DNA of 64,000 nt, taken from NCBI RefSeq assembly GCF_014699035.1, contig NZ_JACXAA010000010.1, positions 1-64,000 on the forward strand. Direction: 5' to 3'. The position numbers and the translations under genes are program-made. This document shows, one piece after another, positions 1 through 8,900 of this stretch (the first letter of the stretch is position 1; each line of letters opens with the position of its first letter). The notes below the pieces were generated by a model. It did no database searches. It was not told the origin of the DNA and saw only the letters and a list, made by a program, of their open reading frames with translations. The DNA comes from Spirosoma validum (GTDB lineage Bacteria; Bacteroidota; Bacteroidia; Cytophagales; Spirosomataceae).

Positions 1-112
1 TGATGACCTTTGACAAAAGGTAGTCTACCGACGGAGGCACTCAAAAAGGAACGCGCACAAACATAGAATGACAAAAAAACACTATCCACAATTTATATTA
101 AGTTAGTGTTGA

Positions 113-168
113 GCGTAGTTTACAGACTACCGCACCGGCGGAACAGTGCGGTAGTCTGTAAACTACGC
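113..168. repeat. Perfect 23-bp hairpin
   Basis: Two perfect 23-bp inverted arms (113-135 and 146-168) flank a 10-nt loop. It lies just downstream of the stop of the minus-strand hydrolase at 214, so it is likely a transcription terminator or an intergenic palindromic repeat. There is no strong T-run, so the terminator role is uncertain. Bases 1-112 show no gene that I can support. Confidence 0.7.
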
Positions 169-213
169 CAGACGCGATCAAGCGTGCGATTCTTGAAAAA
201 CTTGGAGAGTACG

Positions 214-2241
214 CTATTTCAATACGTTGCTTTCCTGCGCGTTTTTGATGTATTCTTGAGCATCTGCGGCTAACAGGAAGCGCCTTTCTACCAATTCCTG
301 AACAGAACGCCGGACGGCCGCTACGTACCCATCATGAGTTTTGTAGCGTTCCTCCAAAGACAGTCGGGAATCGTTTACGGCCAACCGTTCGGCTTTTGTT
401 GTTTTGAACGGGATGTATTGGCCCGATCCTTCGCAACCTTCATTTTCGCCAAAGTCAGCCCGACGTAACGCCCAGCCTGTCGTGGTAGCCGTTGGGGCTG
501 CAACAGGAGGTAAGCGAATACCCGCTATCTCATTTCCGTCTTTATCAACTTTAGAGACAAAATTTACATAAACGAGTCGCCCATCTATTGTTGGCGGATA
601 CTTCGTCAGGATTCCCTGCCCGACCGAAGTGCCGAAATCAAGCTGGTAGCGCGTTGTAATGAGGCCCATATACGTAACGCCGGGAATAGTCGGCCAACCC
701 AGCGCACTTTGTGGAACCAGGCCAGTTTGAGAGCCAGCTTGCGGAACAGCCACTACGCTCGTTCCGTCTGATTGTCTGGGTACGGCGCTCCTAGGGGGTT
801 CCGTGCCTTTCGTAACCCAATCGTCGAGCGCCATGAAAAGTGCACGTAGCAGCGGTTCTCCGTTCGTTGGATTCTGAAATTGCTGGCACATGCCGCGCGT
901 GGTTGCATTGCCCGCGCCATGCTGAGCACCTGAAACGAGAAAGAAACGAACATTCTCAGGATCAGGCAGATCATTGCCTTTTGTATCGGTATGCAGAAGC
1001 GAAGCCGCTTTTACCCAGTATTCATTGGCCGAATTAATTTCGAATACCTTAGGGCACGTAGTACTAGCCGAACAGGCCGCAATTCGGCCCGCCGTTTTAC
1101 CGGTAAGCGGATCGGTCATTACGGGATAGGCGAACGGGAACAATGCTTCGGGATAAAGGTGATTTTGCCGGTTGCGTTCGGTGCGGGAAGGTTGAGCAAA
1201 GCGTACATTCAGACCGATACCACTGCCGCCACCCAGCCAGTTTTCGATTCCGTCGAGAACGCGTTTGCCTCCCTCATCGGCATTGAAACCGAGTGTTTGA
1301 AAATCGTTCAGGTAGCGGGCGGGTTGCGAAACAGCAAAAGAGTATGTGAATTTGATATCGTTTGCCAATGGATTTGGATTACCAAAGTCATCGGACGTAG
1401 CGTACCGCAAGAACGAAACGAAATCGCGCGTAGCGGCAAATCCGATTCCAGCGACTATCGGATCGCGGGCAGTATAACTGAACTCATAAATGGCACTTTG
1501 CTTGAACGCTGTACCGGCTGGCAATAACCGAATGGTGCGTGCATTTTCGTATTCCCATCCATCCGCCGGAATAGTTTTAGGAGTATCTTGTAGGTGCTCG
1601 CGGACGGTGAGTGTCGCCTGAGTCTTATTCAACGTAGCGGCAGGGTAGGCGAGAGGATAACTTGCCGACGTAGCATTATCATACACAATATACTCGTAAG
1701 AGGGACCGGTAATAGCTGAGCCATCCGCGTTTTTAGCAACCGGCACATTAATAGTCAGATTGTTATTGGTTGGAGCGGCCGACGGGTCCCAGCCGTTCCA
1801 GATGATGGTGTAACCCTGATTCATGAGAAAACCGTCGCCAGCATGGGCCGCTGTAGTGGGGTCGTTGCCACCGCTACTTTTGTTAAATCCGCCGAACAGC
1901 TTTCCGCCCCGGTTGTTGACTTCCAGAAAGAGTTTATGATTGCCTTTGCTCAAATCAAGAGGCTTGAGAATGTAAATATCCATTACGTACTCAACCATGC
2001 CTTTTGCATTACGGGGCGCTAGTGTAAGGTCTGTAATGACTGAATTTTGCGGGCTGTTCGGATCAAGTTCGCCATATGCTTTTCCGCGAAGCTTTTCGTA
2101 AGTACCTACCTGCCCGAACACTTTTCCCTCAAACGTTGGTGACTGTCGGCTGGTGATCTCGATACGAACGATACGTGCCTGTGCCGTTGAGAGTAGGCAA
2201 ATGGAAATACAGGTGAATAGAACAGCCTTCAATCGATTCAT
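214..2241 (-). CDS. Secreted alpha/beta hydrolase domain protein
   Basis: 675-residue exported protein. The first 22 residues form a clear signal peptide (MNRLKAVLFT start, hydrophobic core, cleavage after AQA), so it probably acts in the periplasm or outside the cell. The body matches from memory the 'alpha/beta hydrolase domain-containing' family (Abhydrolase_10 type): conserved features are the early RGGKLF segment near residue 112, the VSQPARYL segment holding the likely nucleophile Ser305, the following GFNADE and RFAQPSR blocks, and a late SGAQHG segment near residue 438 with a likely catalytic His. The usual motif is closer to SQSGRYL, so the P-A after the nucleophile is a small deviation. 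The substrate is unknown; esterase activity is only an inference from the fold. It is transcribed alone, divergently from the aldo/keto reductase. Confidence 0.8.
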   Translation of the reverse strand: MNRLKAVLFTCISICLLSTAQARIVRIEITSRQSPTFEGKVFGQVGTYEKLRGKAYGELDPNSPQNSVITDLTLAPRNAKGMVEYVMDIYILKPLDLSKGNHKLFLEVNNRGGKLFGGFNKSSGGNDPTTAAHAGDGFLMNQGYTIIWNGWDPSAAPTNNNLTINVPVAKNADGSAITGPSYEYIVYDNATSASYPLAYPAATLNKTQATLTVREHLQDTPKTIPADGWEYENARTIRLLPAGTAFKQSAIYEFSYTARDPIVAGIGFAATRDFVSFLRYATSDDFGNPNPLANDIKFTYSFAVSQPARYLNDFQTLGFNADEGGKRVLDGIENWLGGGSGIGLNVRFAQPSRTERNRQNHLYPEALFPFAYPVMTDPLTGKTAGRIAACSASTTCPKVFEINSANEYWVKAASLLHTDTKGNDLPDPENVRFFLVSGAQHGAGNATTRGMCQQFQNPTNGEPLLRALFMALDDWVTKGTEPPRSAVPRQSDGTSVVAVPQAGSQTGLVPQSALGWPTIPGVTYMGLITTRYQLDFGTSVGQGILTKYPPTIDGRLVYVNFVSKVDKDGNEIAGIRLPPVAAPTATTTGWALRRADFGENEGCEGSGQYIPFKTTKAERLAVNDSRLSLEERYKTHDGYVAAVRRSVQELVERRFLLAADAQEYIKNAQESNVLK

Positions 2242-2485
2242 GCAGCTTCTTTTTGCTAATAAACCGTTTTCCGATCGAACCTACTCTGACGTTTCTTAAC
2301 CAAGGGTAGTTTTGCCGAAACGGACGGGCTGCCCAAGCGGATAATTCGTTGTTGCGTCAGTAGTTTAAAAAGCCGTTGCAAGGATAAAGGGCTTTGTGGG
2401 ACGACCGCTATTCAGGCATGAGCAACTTTTGGTTCCCACTAATCTTAATTCTTGTGGTTTTGCCTCACAAAATCATTTCTTTCAT

Positions 2486-2530
2486 GGCTCAACGTTAAAT
2501 GAGCCGTACGGGCAAAATAGTTGAGCCGTA
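2486..2530 (+). promoter_or_regulatory. TGAGCC repeats upstream of aldo/keto reductase
   Basis: An inverted GGCTCAA (2486-2492) and two direct TGAGCCGTA copies (2500-2508 and 2522-2530, 22 bp apart) lie 41-85 bp upstream of the reductase start. Two direct repeats on one helix face are the usual architecture for AraC-type regulators, and an AraC gene is the next gene in the operon, so this is a candidate operator. The rest of 2242-2570 has a TAnnTTTG-like box at 2307-2314 and nothing else recognised. Confidence 0.4.
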
Positions 2531-2570
2531 GAAGAAACTAGTACGTGTTTTGACGGTTGACCTTTGTGAC

Positions 2571-3542
2571 ATGAAAAACAGCACAAAAATTCAGTTGGGT
2601 CAACATGGCCCGTTCGTGTCCAGGCTTGGTTTAGGCTGTATGCGTATGTCGTCTATCTGGGGCGGACCTACACCTGACGAAACAGAAAGTATGGCTACGA
2701 TCCACGAAGCCCTGGATAATGGGATCAATTTTTTGAATACCGGGGACTTTTACGGCGCCGGTCATAATGAACTACTGGTTGGCAAAGCCATTAAAGGAAG
2801 GCGCGACGATGCGTTCATCAGCGTAAAATTCGGTGCCATCTTTCACAACGGTCAGTGGTTGGGAATGGATTTGCGCCCCATCGCTATCAAGAATTTTATC
2901 AATTACTCGCTGACCCGGTTGGGTATTGAAACCATTGACCTCTACCAGCCTAGCCGAATGGATAACAGCGTACCAATAGAAGACATCATTGGCACGGTCG
3001 CCGACCTGATCAAAGAAGGCAAAGTGCGTCACATTGGCGTATCGGAAATTACGGCTGACCAACTTCGTAAAGCCAACGGCGTTCACCCCATAAGCGCGCT
3101 GGAGATTGGCTATTCGCTGGCCGACCGGCAAATAGAAAACGACCTGCTGCCAACAGCCAGGGAATTAGGCATTGCCGTCGTGGCCTTCGCCAATACGGCT
3201 GAAGGGTTATTGACCGGTGAACTGAACGCACCGCTCGCTGAAAACGATTACCGAAACCATTTCTCTCGTTTTCAAGGTGAAAACTTAGTGAGTAACCTGG
3301 AAAAAGTCGACGTCCTGAAGCAAGTAGCTAGCCATAAAGGGTATACGCCAACACAGGTGGCAATCGCCTGGGTAAAAGAGCAAGGCGATCAGATTATGCC
3401 GTTAGTCAGCATGAGTCGTCGGTCGCGCTTGCCCGAAAATATCGCAGCGATGGATATTATGTTTACGCCGGAAGAACTGAACACCCTGAACACTACGTTT
3501 GCCATAGGCGCAATACGTGGCGGCACTTACTTACAACGCTAA
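2571..3542 (+). CDS. Aldo/keto reductase
   Basis: 323-residue cytosolic NADPH-type oxidoreductase of the aldo/keto reductase (TIM-barrel) superfamily. Visible signatures are the N-terminal LGLGCMRMS strand, the catalytic-Tyr segment GDFYGAGHNE, the catalytic-Lys segment ISVKFG, and GVSEI after KVRHIG. The position that normally carries the catalytic His (LYYQHR in relatives) reads LYQPSR here, so the tetrad His is replaced by Ser; some AKR subfamilies share this. The ATG at 2571 is preferred over a TTG at 2550 because the AKR fold begins right after it. The stop codon is immediately followed by the ATG of an AraC regulator with no gap, so the two genes are probably co-transcribed and translationally coupled. 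Substrate unknown. Confidence 0.88.
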   Translation: MKNSTKIQLGQHGPFVSRLGLGCMRMSSIWGGPTPDETESMATIHEALDNGINFLNTGDFYGAGHNELLVGKAIKGRRDDAFISVKFGAIFHNGQWLGMDLRPIAIKNFINYSLTRLGIETIDLYQPSRMDNSVPIEDIIGTVADLIKEGKVRHIGVSEITADQLRKANGVHPISALEIGYSLADRQIENDLLPTARELGIAVVAFANTAEGLLTGELNAPLAENDYRNHFSRFQGENLVSNLEKVDVLKQVASHKGYTPTQVAIAWVKEQGDQIMPLVSMSRRSRLPENIAAMDIMFTPEELNTLNTTFAIGAIRGGTYLQR

Positions 3543-4400
3543 ATGACCAGTCCAGCAGAAATTCTCCCCGGCGTAATCTTCTATTCTTACCTCTCCGCTG
3601 AGCGGAAGGAAAAAGTATGTTTCTGGAATCACCATACTTTAATATTGCAGGTTTCAGGACAGTTTACCCTAGAAACCTCCGGGCAAACCATTTCGATGAC
3701 TGGGGGAGAAATGCTGCTGATCGGCCGAAACCAGGTGGGAACGCTCATCAAAACTCCGCTACCCGGAGCGAACTATGAGACAATCGTGATATCCCTGCAG
3801 GAAGACCTGTTGCGCAAGATCGTATTAGAAGAAAAGCTCGAAGCAGACCGGAAATACATTGGGCCACCAAATATCCTGATTCCTGCCAACGAATTCCTGC
3901 AGGGGTATTTTCAATCGATTGTTCCCTACGCCCGAAGCTCAGGAGCGACCATGACTGACGAAATGGGCATTCTAAAAGTGAAAGAAGGCGTTAAATTACT
4001 ACTCCTTGCTCTACCGGGACTTCGCAACTTCCTGTTCGACTTTTCAGAACCTCATAAGATCGACCTGGAAAAGTTCATGCTCAGTAACTATCATTTCAAC
4101 GTTCCCATTGAAAAATTCGCGCAGCTCACCGGCCGCAGTCTGGCCGCCTTCAAACGCGATTTCCTGAAAACATTCGGTGCTCCGCCCCGTCACTGGCTGC
4201 AGGACAAACGGCTGACCGAAGCCAAACACCTCATCGAAACGAAACATCAAAAACCCTCAGCTATTTACCTCGACCTGGGGTTTGAAAGCCTGTCGCACTT
4301 CTCCTATTCCTTCAAAAAGAAGTTTGGCATGGCGCCTACGGCACTGAATTATGGTCTTTCTCCAAAGAGATCTTTAGAAAATGTAGTAGGCGTCTCGTAA
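3543..4400 (+). CDS. AraC family transcriptional regulator
   Basis: 285 residues. The N-terminal ~150 residues look like a cupin-type sensing domain (ETSGQTISMTGGEMLLIGRN), of the kind seen in ExsA-like AraC proteins. The C-terminal ~100 residues carry two helix-turn-helix motifs: LTGRSLAAFKRDFLKTFG and the second with LGFESLSHFSYSFKKKFG, followed by the conserved PT. It starts directly on the stop of the aldo/keto reductase, so it probably regulates that gene, and the TGAGCC repeats at 2486-2530 are candidate binding sites. The effector cannot be told from sequence. Convergent with the Hsp70-like gene; 4401-4541 shows no further gene. Confidence 0.88.
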   Translation: MTSPAEILPGVIFYSYLSAERKEKVCFWNHHTLILQVSGQFTLETSGQTISMTGGEMLLIGRNQVGTLIKTPLPGANYETIVISLQEDLLRKIVLEEKLEADRKYIGPPNILIPANEFLQGYFQSIVPYARSSGATMTDEMGILKVKEGVKLLLLALPGLRNFLFDFSEPHKIDLEKFMLSNYHFNVPIEKFAQLTGRSLAAFKRDFLKTFGAPPRHWLQDKRLTEAKHLIETKHQKPSAIYLDLGFESLSHFSYSFKKKFGMAPTALNYGLSPKRSLENVVGVS

Positions 4401-4541
4401 AATGCCCCTGTAAACGATGGTCGCTGAACGTCTACTAATTGCGTTAATGCTAGTCCCGTTCTATCCGCTTCGGCGACCGGGTCCGTTTCTGCAAAACCAC
4501 CCATCTAAGACAATCAGATACTTATTTGACTCCGTCAGAAT

Positions 4542-5825
4542 CTAAACCTGACTCACTCGTTTGGTACGTTGTCCGAACTTATAATCGCTGTCGTACGCCA
4601 GACCCAGACCGACGCTGGAGAGCTTATTCTCATCGGCAATAGCGGCATTCGGGAAAAGGTTTTTGAAGGCCGTTTGTATAGACTGAACCTCGGTTGAACC
4701 GCCCGTGAGAATAACCAGATCAATGGCTTCGTTTCTAACCCCGGCTAATTGAAGACACTGTCTGGCCGAGGCTGCTATTTTTTCAACATCGTCTTCAATA
4801 GACTTTTCAAAAAGCTCCCGTTTGACGGGAATGAAAAAGCCATCCTCGATAAAATCAAACGTAGCATTATGCTCCGCCTGACTCGAAAGTGCGATTTTTG
4901 TTCCTTCAGCAGCGGCCAGCAGCGTGTGGCCGGTTTCGTCTTCAAGCACTTTCAACAGCCGACCGTACCGCTTTTTATCGTGCGATTGATGGAGTAATTG
5001 CCGGACCTGCATGATTATTTTGGGCGTATACAGAAAGTTGACTTTACTCCACTCCGCCAGATCGACATACGGTTTCAACGGAACTTCCAGATTTTTAGGG
5101 CCATACGTGCTTCGGAAACCCAGCTCGGGCATGATGGCCGCCAAACTTAACTCTTTATCAAAATCATTACCGCCAACCCGAATACCCGTATTGGCTAAAA
5201 TATCCGACGAACGATCCGGTTTGTGAACGTATTGATTCGATAACTTGATCACCGTAAAGTCGGACGTCCCTCCGCCCAGATCCGCTACAATCGCCAGTTT
5301 TTCGCCACTTATTCGGGCTTCATGCGCAAAGGCAGCCGCAATAGGTTCAAACTGAAACTCGATATGCTTAAATCCAATCCGTTGTGCAATGGCCAGTAAT
5401 TCCGCCTGTGCCCGAACATCAGCCTCCGGGTCGTTATCGACAAAATGAACGGGGCGACCCATAACAACATGGTCAATTTCCTGATTGGCTACCGCATCCG
5501 CTTTATCTTTGATGTGTTTCAGAAAGGAGCTAATGATGGTGGAAAAATTCATGGAAGCCCCGTTGACAAGCGTGCCCTGTTTCATCAGAGAGGTTCCCAG
5601 CACTCGCTTTAAGCTCCGCATAAATCGACCGTCCTGCCGATCGAAGAATAAACTAATGGCCGTTCTGCCGTAAAACGCTTTGTTATCGACACGCCTGAAG
5701 AAAAGAGCACTTGGAATCGTTACGTGCGCAGCTTCAACCGGCACAAGGCTAATCTGGCCATCGTTGGCAATAGCTACGCTTGAATTTGACGTACCAAAAT
5801 CGATTCCGCAGGAAATTAGTGCCAT
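4542..5825 (-). CDS. yegD: YegD-like Hsp70 family protein
   Basis: 427 residues of actin/Hsp70-type ATPase without the C-terminal substrate-binding domain of DnaK, as in Escherichia coli YegD (about 450 residues). Phosphate-1 motif GIDFGTSNSSVA is at the N-terminus, phosphate-2 motif VADLGGGTSDFTV is near residue 183, and the adenosine motif LTGGSTEVQ lies near residue 379. The insertion after FYGRTAISLFFDRQDGRFMR and the SLKRVLGTSLM segment are typical of the YegD branch. It probably is a cytosolic chaperone-like ATPase whose clients are unknown. Monocistronic by position, with a hairpin in its 5' region. Confidence 0.85.
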   Translation of the reverse strand: MALISCGIDFGTSNSSVAIANDGQISLVPVEAAHVTIPSALFFRRVDNKAFYGRTAISLFFDRQDGRFMRSLKRVLGTSLMKQGTLVNGASMNFSTIISSFLKHIKDKADAVANQEIDHVVMGRPVHFVDNDPEADVRAQAELLAIAQRIGFKHIEFQFEPIAAAFAHEARISGEKLAIVADLGGGTSDFTVIKLSNQYVHKPDRSSDILANTGIRVGGNDFDKELSLAAIMPELGFRSTYGPKNLEVPLKPYVDLAEWSKVNFLYTPKIIMQVRQLLHQSHDKKRYGRLLKVLEDETGHTLLAAAEGTKIALSSQAEHNATFDFIEDGFFIPVKRELFEKSIEDDVEKIAASARQCLQLAGVRNEAIDLVILTGGSTEVQSIQTAFKNLFPNAAIADENKLSSVGLGLAYDSDYKFGQRTKRVSQV

Positions 5826-5866
5826 TCTTAACTGTCTTAAAATTTCTCTTACCCGATTTCTTTTGT

Positions 5867-5902
5867 GGCGGAGCTAGGATCAAAAAAGAATCATACTCCG
5901 CC
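5867..5902. repeat. Hairpin in yegD upstream region
   Basis: GGCGGAG (5867-5873) pairs with CTCCGCC (5896-5902). On the plus strand it is followed by a T-run, but no plus-strand gene ends here. It lies 42 bp before the yegD start and could form in the yegD leader or end stray antisense transcription. Confidence 0.45.
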
Positions 5903-5939
5903 GATTTTTTTCCTGGAAAAAGGGCGCAAATTTAACGAA

Positions 5940-5980
5940 AACGCGATAAAGCACAGCGCTATGCTATGGATTATCGCGTT
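5940..5980 (-). terminator. Hairpin downstream of fabF
   Basis: Ten-bp inverted arms AACGCGATAA (5940-5949) and TTATCGCGTT (5971-5980) lie 32 bp past the fabF stop. It is placed as a terminator for the minus-strand fabF transcript, though it lacks a clear U-run. Confidence 0.45.
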
Positions 5981-6011
5981 ACAGTACCCAGATTAAAATG
6001 CAGGTTGAACC

Positions 6012-7256
6012 CTATAGTTTCTGGAAGATGACCGTACCATTATGGCCGCCAAAACCAAACGTATTACTCAAGGTCGTGTTAACTTGTGTAGGTAATGCTT
6101 CGCCTAACACAATCGGCAGGTTTTCTGGAATTGCCGGGTCCAGTTCGGTTGTGTTGATGGTGGCTGGAATAATATTGTCGCGCATCGCGAGCAGGCAAAT
6201 AATCGCTTCGATGGCACCAGCAGCGCCCATCAAATGACCCGTAATTGACTTCGTAGCGCTGATTTTTAGCTTCACTGGCTCATTTCCCGTTAAGGTATGA
6301 ATGGCTTTGATTTCCGATAAATCACCGACGGGTGTAGACGTAGCGTGCGTGTTCAGGTAATCGATATCGACAATTGTCAGATTCGCTTCGTCCAGCGCCA
6401 GTTGCATGGCTTTGGCGGCTCCCAATCCTTCCGGATGCGTAGCGGTCATGTGATATGCGTCGGCAGTCATGGCGGCACCGGTAATCTCGCCGTAAATGGT
6501 GGCTCCCCGCTTAACGGCGTGTTCATATTCTTCCAGCACTAGCGCTCCCGCTCCTTCGCCCATAACGAATCCATCCCGATGAACATCGAAAGGCCGCGAA
6601 GCCGTAGTCGGATCAACGTTACGTGTCGACATCGCTTTCAGGGCACTAAATCCACCGAATGAAGCGGGCGTAATCGTCGCTTCTGAACCGCCGGTGATGA
6701 TGATTTTGGCTTTCCCGAGTCGGATGTACGTAAACGCGTCCATAATGGCCGTGTTCGACGTAGCACAGGCCGAAACCGTAGTGTAGTTAATGCCCATGTA
6801 GCCGTTACGTATTGAAATCATGCCCGATGCCATGTTGATAATGAGTTTGGGGACAAAGAACGGGCTAAAACGGGGCTGGCCATTTCCACGTGCGTATTCC
6901 GTTACCTGCTCTTCGAAGACGTCCATGCCGCCCTGTCCTGATCCCCAGATAACGCCCACATCGTAGGGGTCCATGCTGGAAAAATCGAAACCCGAATCGG
7001 TAATAGCCTGATCAGATGCAATCAACGCGTATTGCGTAAACAGGTCGGTACGTTTGATATCGGCGTGATTTAAATATTGCGAGGCACTGTAATTTTTGAG
7101 TTCAGCGGCAAACTGCGTTCTAAATAACGATGCGTCAAAATGCGTAATAGGAGCGACCCCACTACGTCCGGCGACTACATTCTGCCAGAAGGTTGGAATA
7201 TCATTGCCCACGGGCGTTAACGCCCCTATACCTGTAACAACAACTCGGTGTAACAT
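6012..7256 (-). CDS. fabF: Beta-ketoacyl-ACP synthase II (FabF type)
   Basis: 414 residues, normal length for KAS II, which condenses malonyl-ACP with growing acyl-ACP in type II fatty-acid synthesis in the cytosol. The catalytic triad is complete: Cys164 in SACATSNTA, His304 in NTHATSTPVGD and His341 in TGHLMGAAGAIEA, with the supporting Lys336 in ATKSITGH. The N-terminus VVVTGIGALTPVG is typical. It is not next to acpP, fabD or fabG, so it may be a second, accessory copy used for specialised lipids; that is inference. It is divergent from a TetR gene, and one TetR operator sits in the shared intergenic region, so co-regulation is possible. Confidence 0.93.
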   Translation of the reverse strand: MLHRVVVTGIGALTPVGNDIPTFWQNVVAGRSGVAPITHFDASLFRTQFAAELKNYSASQYLNHADIKRTDLFTQYALIASDQAITDSGFDFSSMDPYDVGVIWGSGQGGMDVFEEQVTEYARGNGQPRFSPFFVPKLIINMASGMISIRNGYMGINYTTVSACATSNTAIMDAFTYIRLGKAKIIITGGSEATITPASFGGFSALKAMSTRNVDPTTASRPFDVHRDGFVMGEGAGALVLEEYEHAVKRGATIYGEITGAAMTADAYHMTATHPEGLGAAKAMQLALDEANLTIVDIDYLNTHATSTPVGDLSEIKAIHTLTGNEPVKLKISATKSITGHLMGAAGAIEAIICLLAMRDNIIPATINTTELDPAIPENLPIVLGEALPTQVNTTLSNTFGFGGHNGTVIFQKL

Positions 7257-7352
7257 TGTCTTTGATTCTTCGTAGTGACTGAACGGATCTATAATTCGCA
7301 GATCAATTCAGTTAGTGGATTGATAAAAAATTGCACGCAAAGGTAGGTAAAT

Positions 7353-7372
7353 AAAATACCATTTGGTATTTT
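7353..7372. promoter_or_regulatory. TetR operator, site 1
   Basis: AAAATACC-ATTT-GGTATTTT has perfect 8-bp arms around a 4-bp centre and ends 6 bp before the tetR start codon. The same arms recur at 7997-8016 before the SDR gene. It overlaps a TATTTTTG sequence (7367-7374) that fits the Bacteroidota -7 box TAnnTTTG, so binding would block tetR transcription. It may also affect the divergent fabF. Confidence 0.8.
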
Positions 7373-7378
7373 TGTAGT

Positions 7379-7981
7379 ATGAAAAACGATTTGTCCAAAG
7401 CTGAACGAACCCGCCAGTACATTATCGAAACAACGGCGGGCATATTCAATACGAAAGGATATGCAGGAACGTCGTTATCTGATTTGACTGAAGCTACCGG
7501 GTTAACGAAGGGTAGTATTTATGGCAACTTTGGAAACAAGGAAGAAGTTGCTTTAGCCTGCTTCGATTACAATCTCTCGAAAATCAATCAGACCGTTCAG
7601 CAGCGTCTTGCCGAGGCAACTACGTATCATCAGAAATTGATGGTGTATGTACAAATCTACCAAGATTTCGCTAAGATGCCTTTTCCGGAAGGCGGTTGCC
7701 CAATTTTAAATACGGCAATTGACGCGGATGATACAAATAACCTGCTGAAAGATAGAGCCGCTAAAGCAATTCAGGCCTGGAAGAAACGTATCGTCGATCT
7801 GATTCGGGGTGGAGTTGAGGCCGGTGAGTTTAAAGCCGACGTGGTACCCGAACAAATAGCGTTGTCGATGATCGCTCTGATCGAGGGCGGAATCATGATT
7901 GCCAAAGTGACGAATAATCCAGCCAGTCTGGCAAAAATCCTAAAGACAGTGGAAATGCTCATCACTCAAATAAAAACATAA
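7379..7981 (+). CDS. TetR/AcrR family transcriptional repressor
   Basis: 200 residues, usual length for the family. The N-terminal DNA-binding domain is clear: TRQYIIETTAGIFNTKGYAG, then LTEATGLTKGSIYGNFGNKE with the recognition helix, residues about 10-57. The C-terminal ligand-binding domain contains FPEGGCPILNTAIDADDTN, the pattern of the TetR_C subgroup that often controls oxidoreductases responding to reactive small molecules. Identical operator half-sites at 7353-7372 and 7997-8016 indicate autorepression and control of the SDR gene 65 bp downstream. The inducer is unknown. Confidence 0.9.
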   Translation: MKNDLSKAERTRQYIIETTAGIFNTKGYAGTSLSDLTEATGLTKGSIYGNFGNKEEVALACFDYNLSKINQTVQQRLAEATTYHQKLMVYVQIYQDFAKMPFPEGGCPILNTAIDADDTNNLLKDRAAKAIQAWKKRIVDLIRGGVEAGEFKADVVPEQIALSMIALIEGGIMIAKVTNNPASLAKILKTVEMLITQIKT

Positions 7982-7996
7982 AAAATTTTGAACTAA

Positions 7997-8016
7997 AAAA
8001 TACCGATCGGTATTTT
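7997..8016. promoter_or_regulatory. TetR operator, site 2
   Basis: AAAATACCGATCGGTATTTT is a perfect 20-bp palindrome located between tetR and the SDR gene, 30 bp before the SDR start. It shares both 8-bp arms with the site at 7353-7372 and differs only in the central four bases. Confidence 0.85.
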
Positions 8017-8046
8017 AATTGAAATTGACAAATAACATTCAATAAA

Positions 8047-8787
8047 ATGAAAACGACTCAGAATACAGTCTTGATTACGGGTGGGAGTGCAGGTATTGGT
8101 TTAGAAATCGCGAAATTGCTTGATCAGAAAGGTAATTATGTCATTATTACCGGTAGGGATCAACAACGGCTCGATAAAGCACTGGGCCAGTTAACGAATG
8201 CGACTGGTATTATCAGCGACGTTAGTAAAAAAGAAGATGCTGAAGCCCTGGCCGCTACGTTGACGCGCGATTTTCCAGCCCTCAATCTGGTGATCAACAA
8301 CGCGGGTCGGGCCATTCTGTACGACATTGCCAATAGCGAAGGCGGTTTTGATAACGCCCAGGATGAAATGCTAACCAATTATCTAGCCGTTATCCGGTTG
8401 AATGAATACCTGTTGCCGTTGCTGAAAGCTCAGCCCGAATCGGCTATTGTCAACGTATCGTCCGTCGTCGCTTTTGTTCCGGGTAATTTACCCACGTATT
8501 CGGCCAGCAAAGCGGCCCTGCATTCCTACACCCAATCGTTACGTATCGCCCTGAGTCGGACCAGCAACGTAAAAGTATTCGAGTTGATGCCCCCGCTGGT
8601 CGATACTGAATTTTCGGCGATCATCAACGGCAAAAGCGGTATTGCGCCATCCGCGGTTGCCGAGTCATTTATCGAAGCGCTTGAAACAGATACCTACGAG
8701 ATCCGCGTGGGCAAAACGCAGTACATCTATGACCTCTATTTGAAATCGCCAGAGGAAGCCTTGAGCGTAATGCAGCCTGCGCATTAA
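8047..8787 (+). CDS. SDR family oxidoreductase, DltE-like
   Basis: 246-residue classical short-chain dehydrogenase, NAD(P)-dependent and cytosolic. The cofactor motif TGGSAGIG is at residues 11-18, NNAG is near residue 85, the catalytic Ser is in VNVSSVVAF and the YSASK pair carries Tyr and Lys. The C-terminal half (VFELMPPLVDTEFS, then DTYEIRVGKTQYIYDLYLKSPEEAL) resembles the DltE group of oxidoreductases of unknown substrate. It is the apparent target of the adjacent TetR repressor through the palindrome at 7997-8016. An inducible detoxifying carbonyl reductase is a reasonable inference. Confidence 0.88.
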   Translation: MKTTQNTVLITGGSAGIGLEIAKLLDQKGNYVIITGRDQQRLDKALGQLTNATGIISDVSKKEDAEALAATLTRDFPALNLVINNAGRAILYDIANSEGGFDNAQDEMLTNYLAVIRLNEYLLPLLKAQPESAIVNVSSVVAFVPGNLPTYSASKAALHSYTQSLRIALSRTSNVKVFELMPPLVDTEFSAIINGKSGIAPSAVAESFIEALETDTYEIRVGKTQYIYDLYLKSPEEALSVMQPAH

Positions 8788-8818
8788 GTTGCGAGTAGAA
8801 TAAATTGATAATCAGACT

Positions 8819-8878
8819 TTCGCCGTAAGTTGTGCCACCGTTCTAAACCGTAGCATAATTTACGGCGAACGCTTTTTT
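8819..8878 (+). terminator. Terminator after SDR gene
   Basis: TTCGCCGTAA (8819-8828) pairs with TTACGGCGAA (8860-8869), and a T-run follows at 8873-8878. It lies 32 bp after the SDR stop. Confidence 0.65.
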
Positions 8879-8900
8879 ATTGGGCTTATACAAGTGTATT

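Noticed and set aside
991-1527. 178-codon plus-strand frame opposite the secreted hydrolase
   Set aside because: Fully antisense to a gene with signal peptide and family motifs; composition only.
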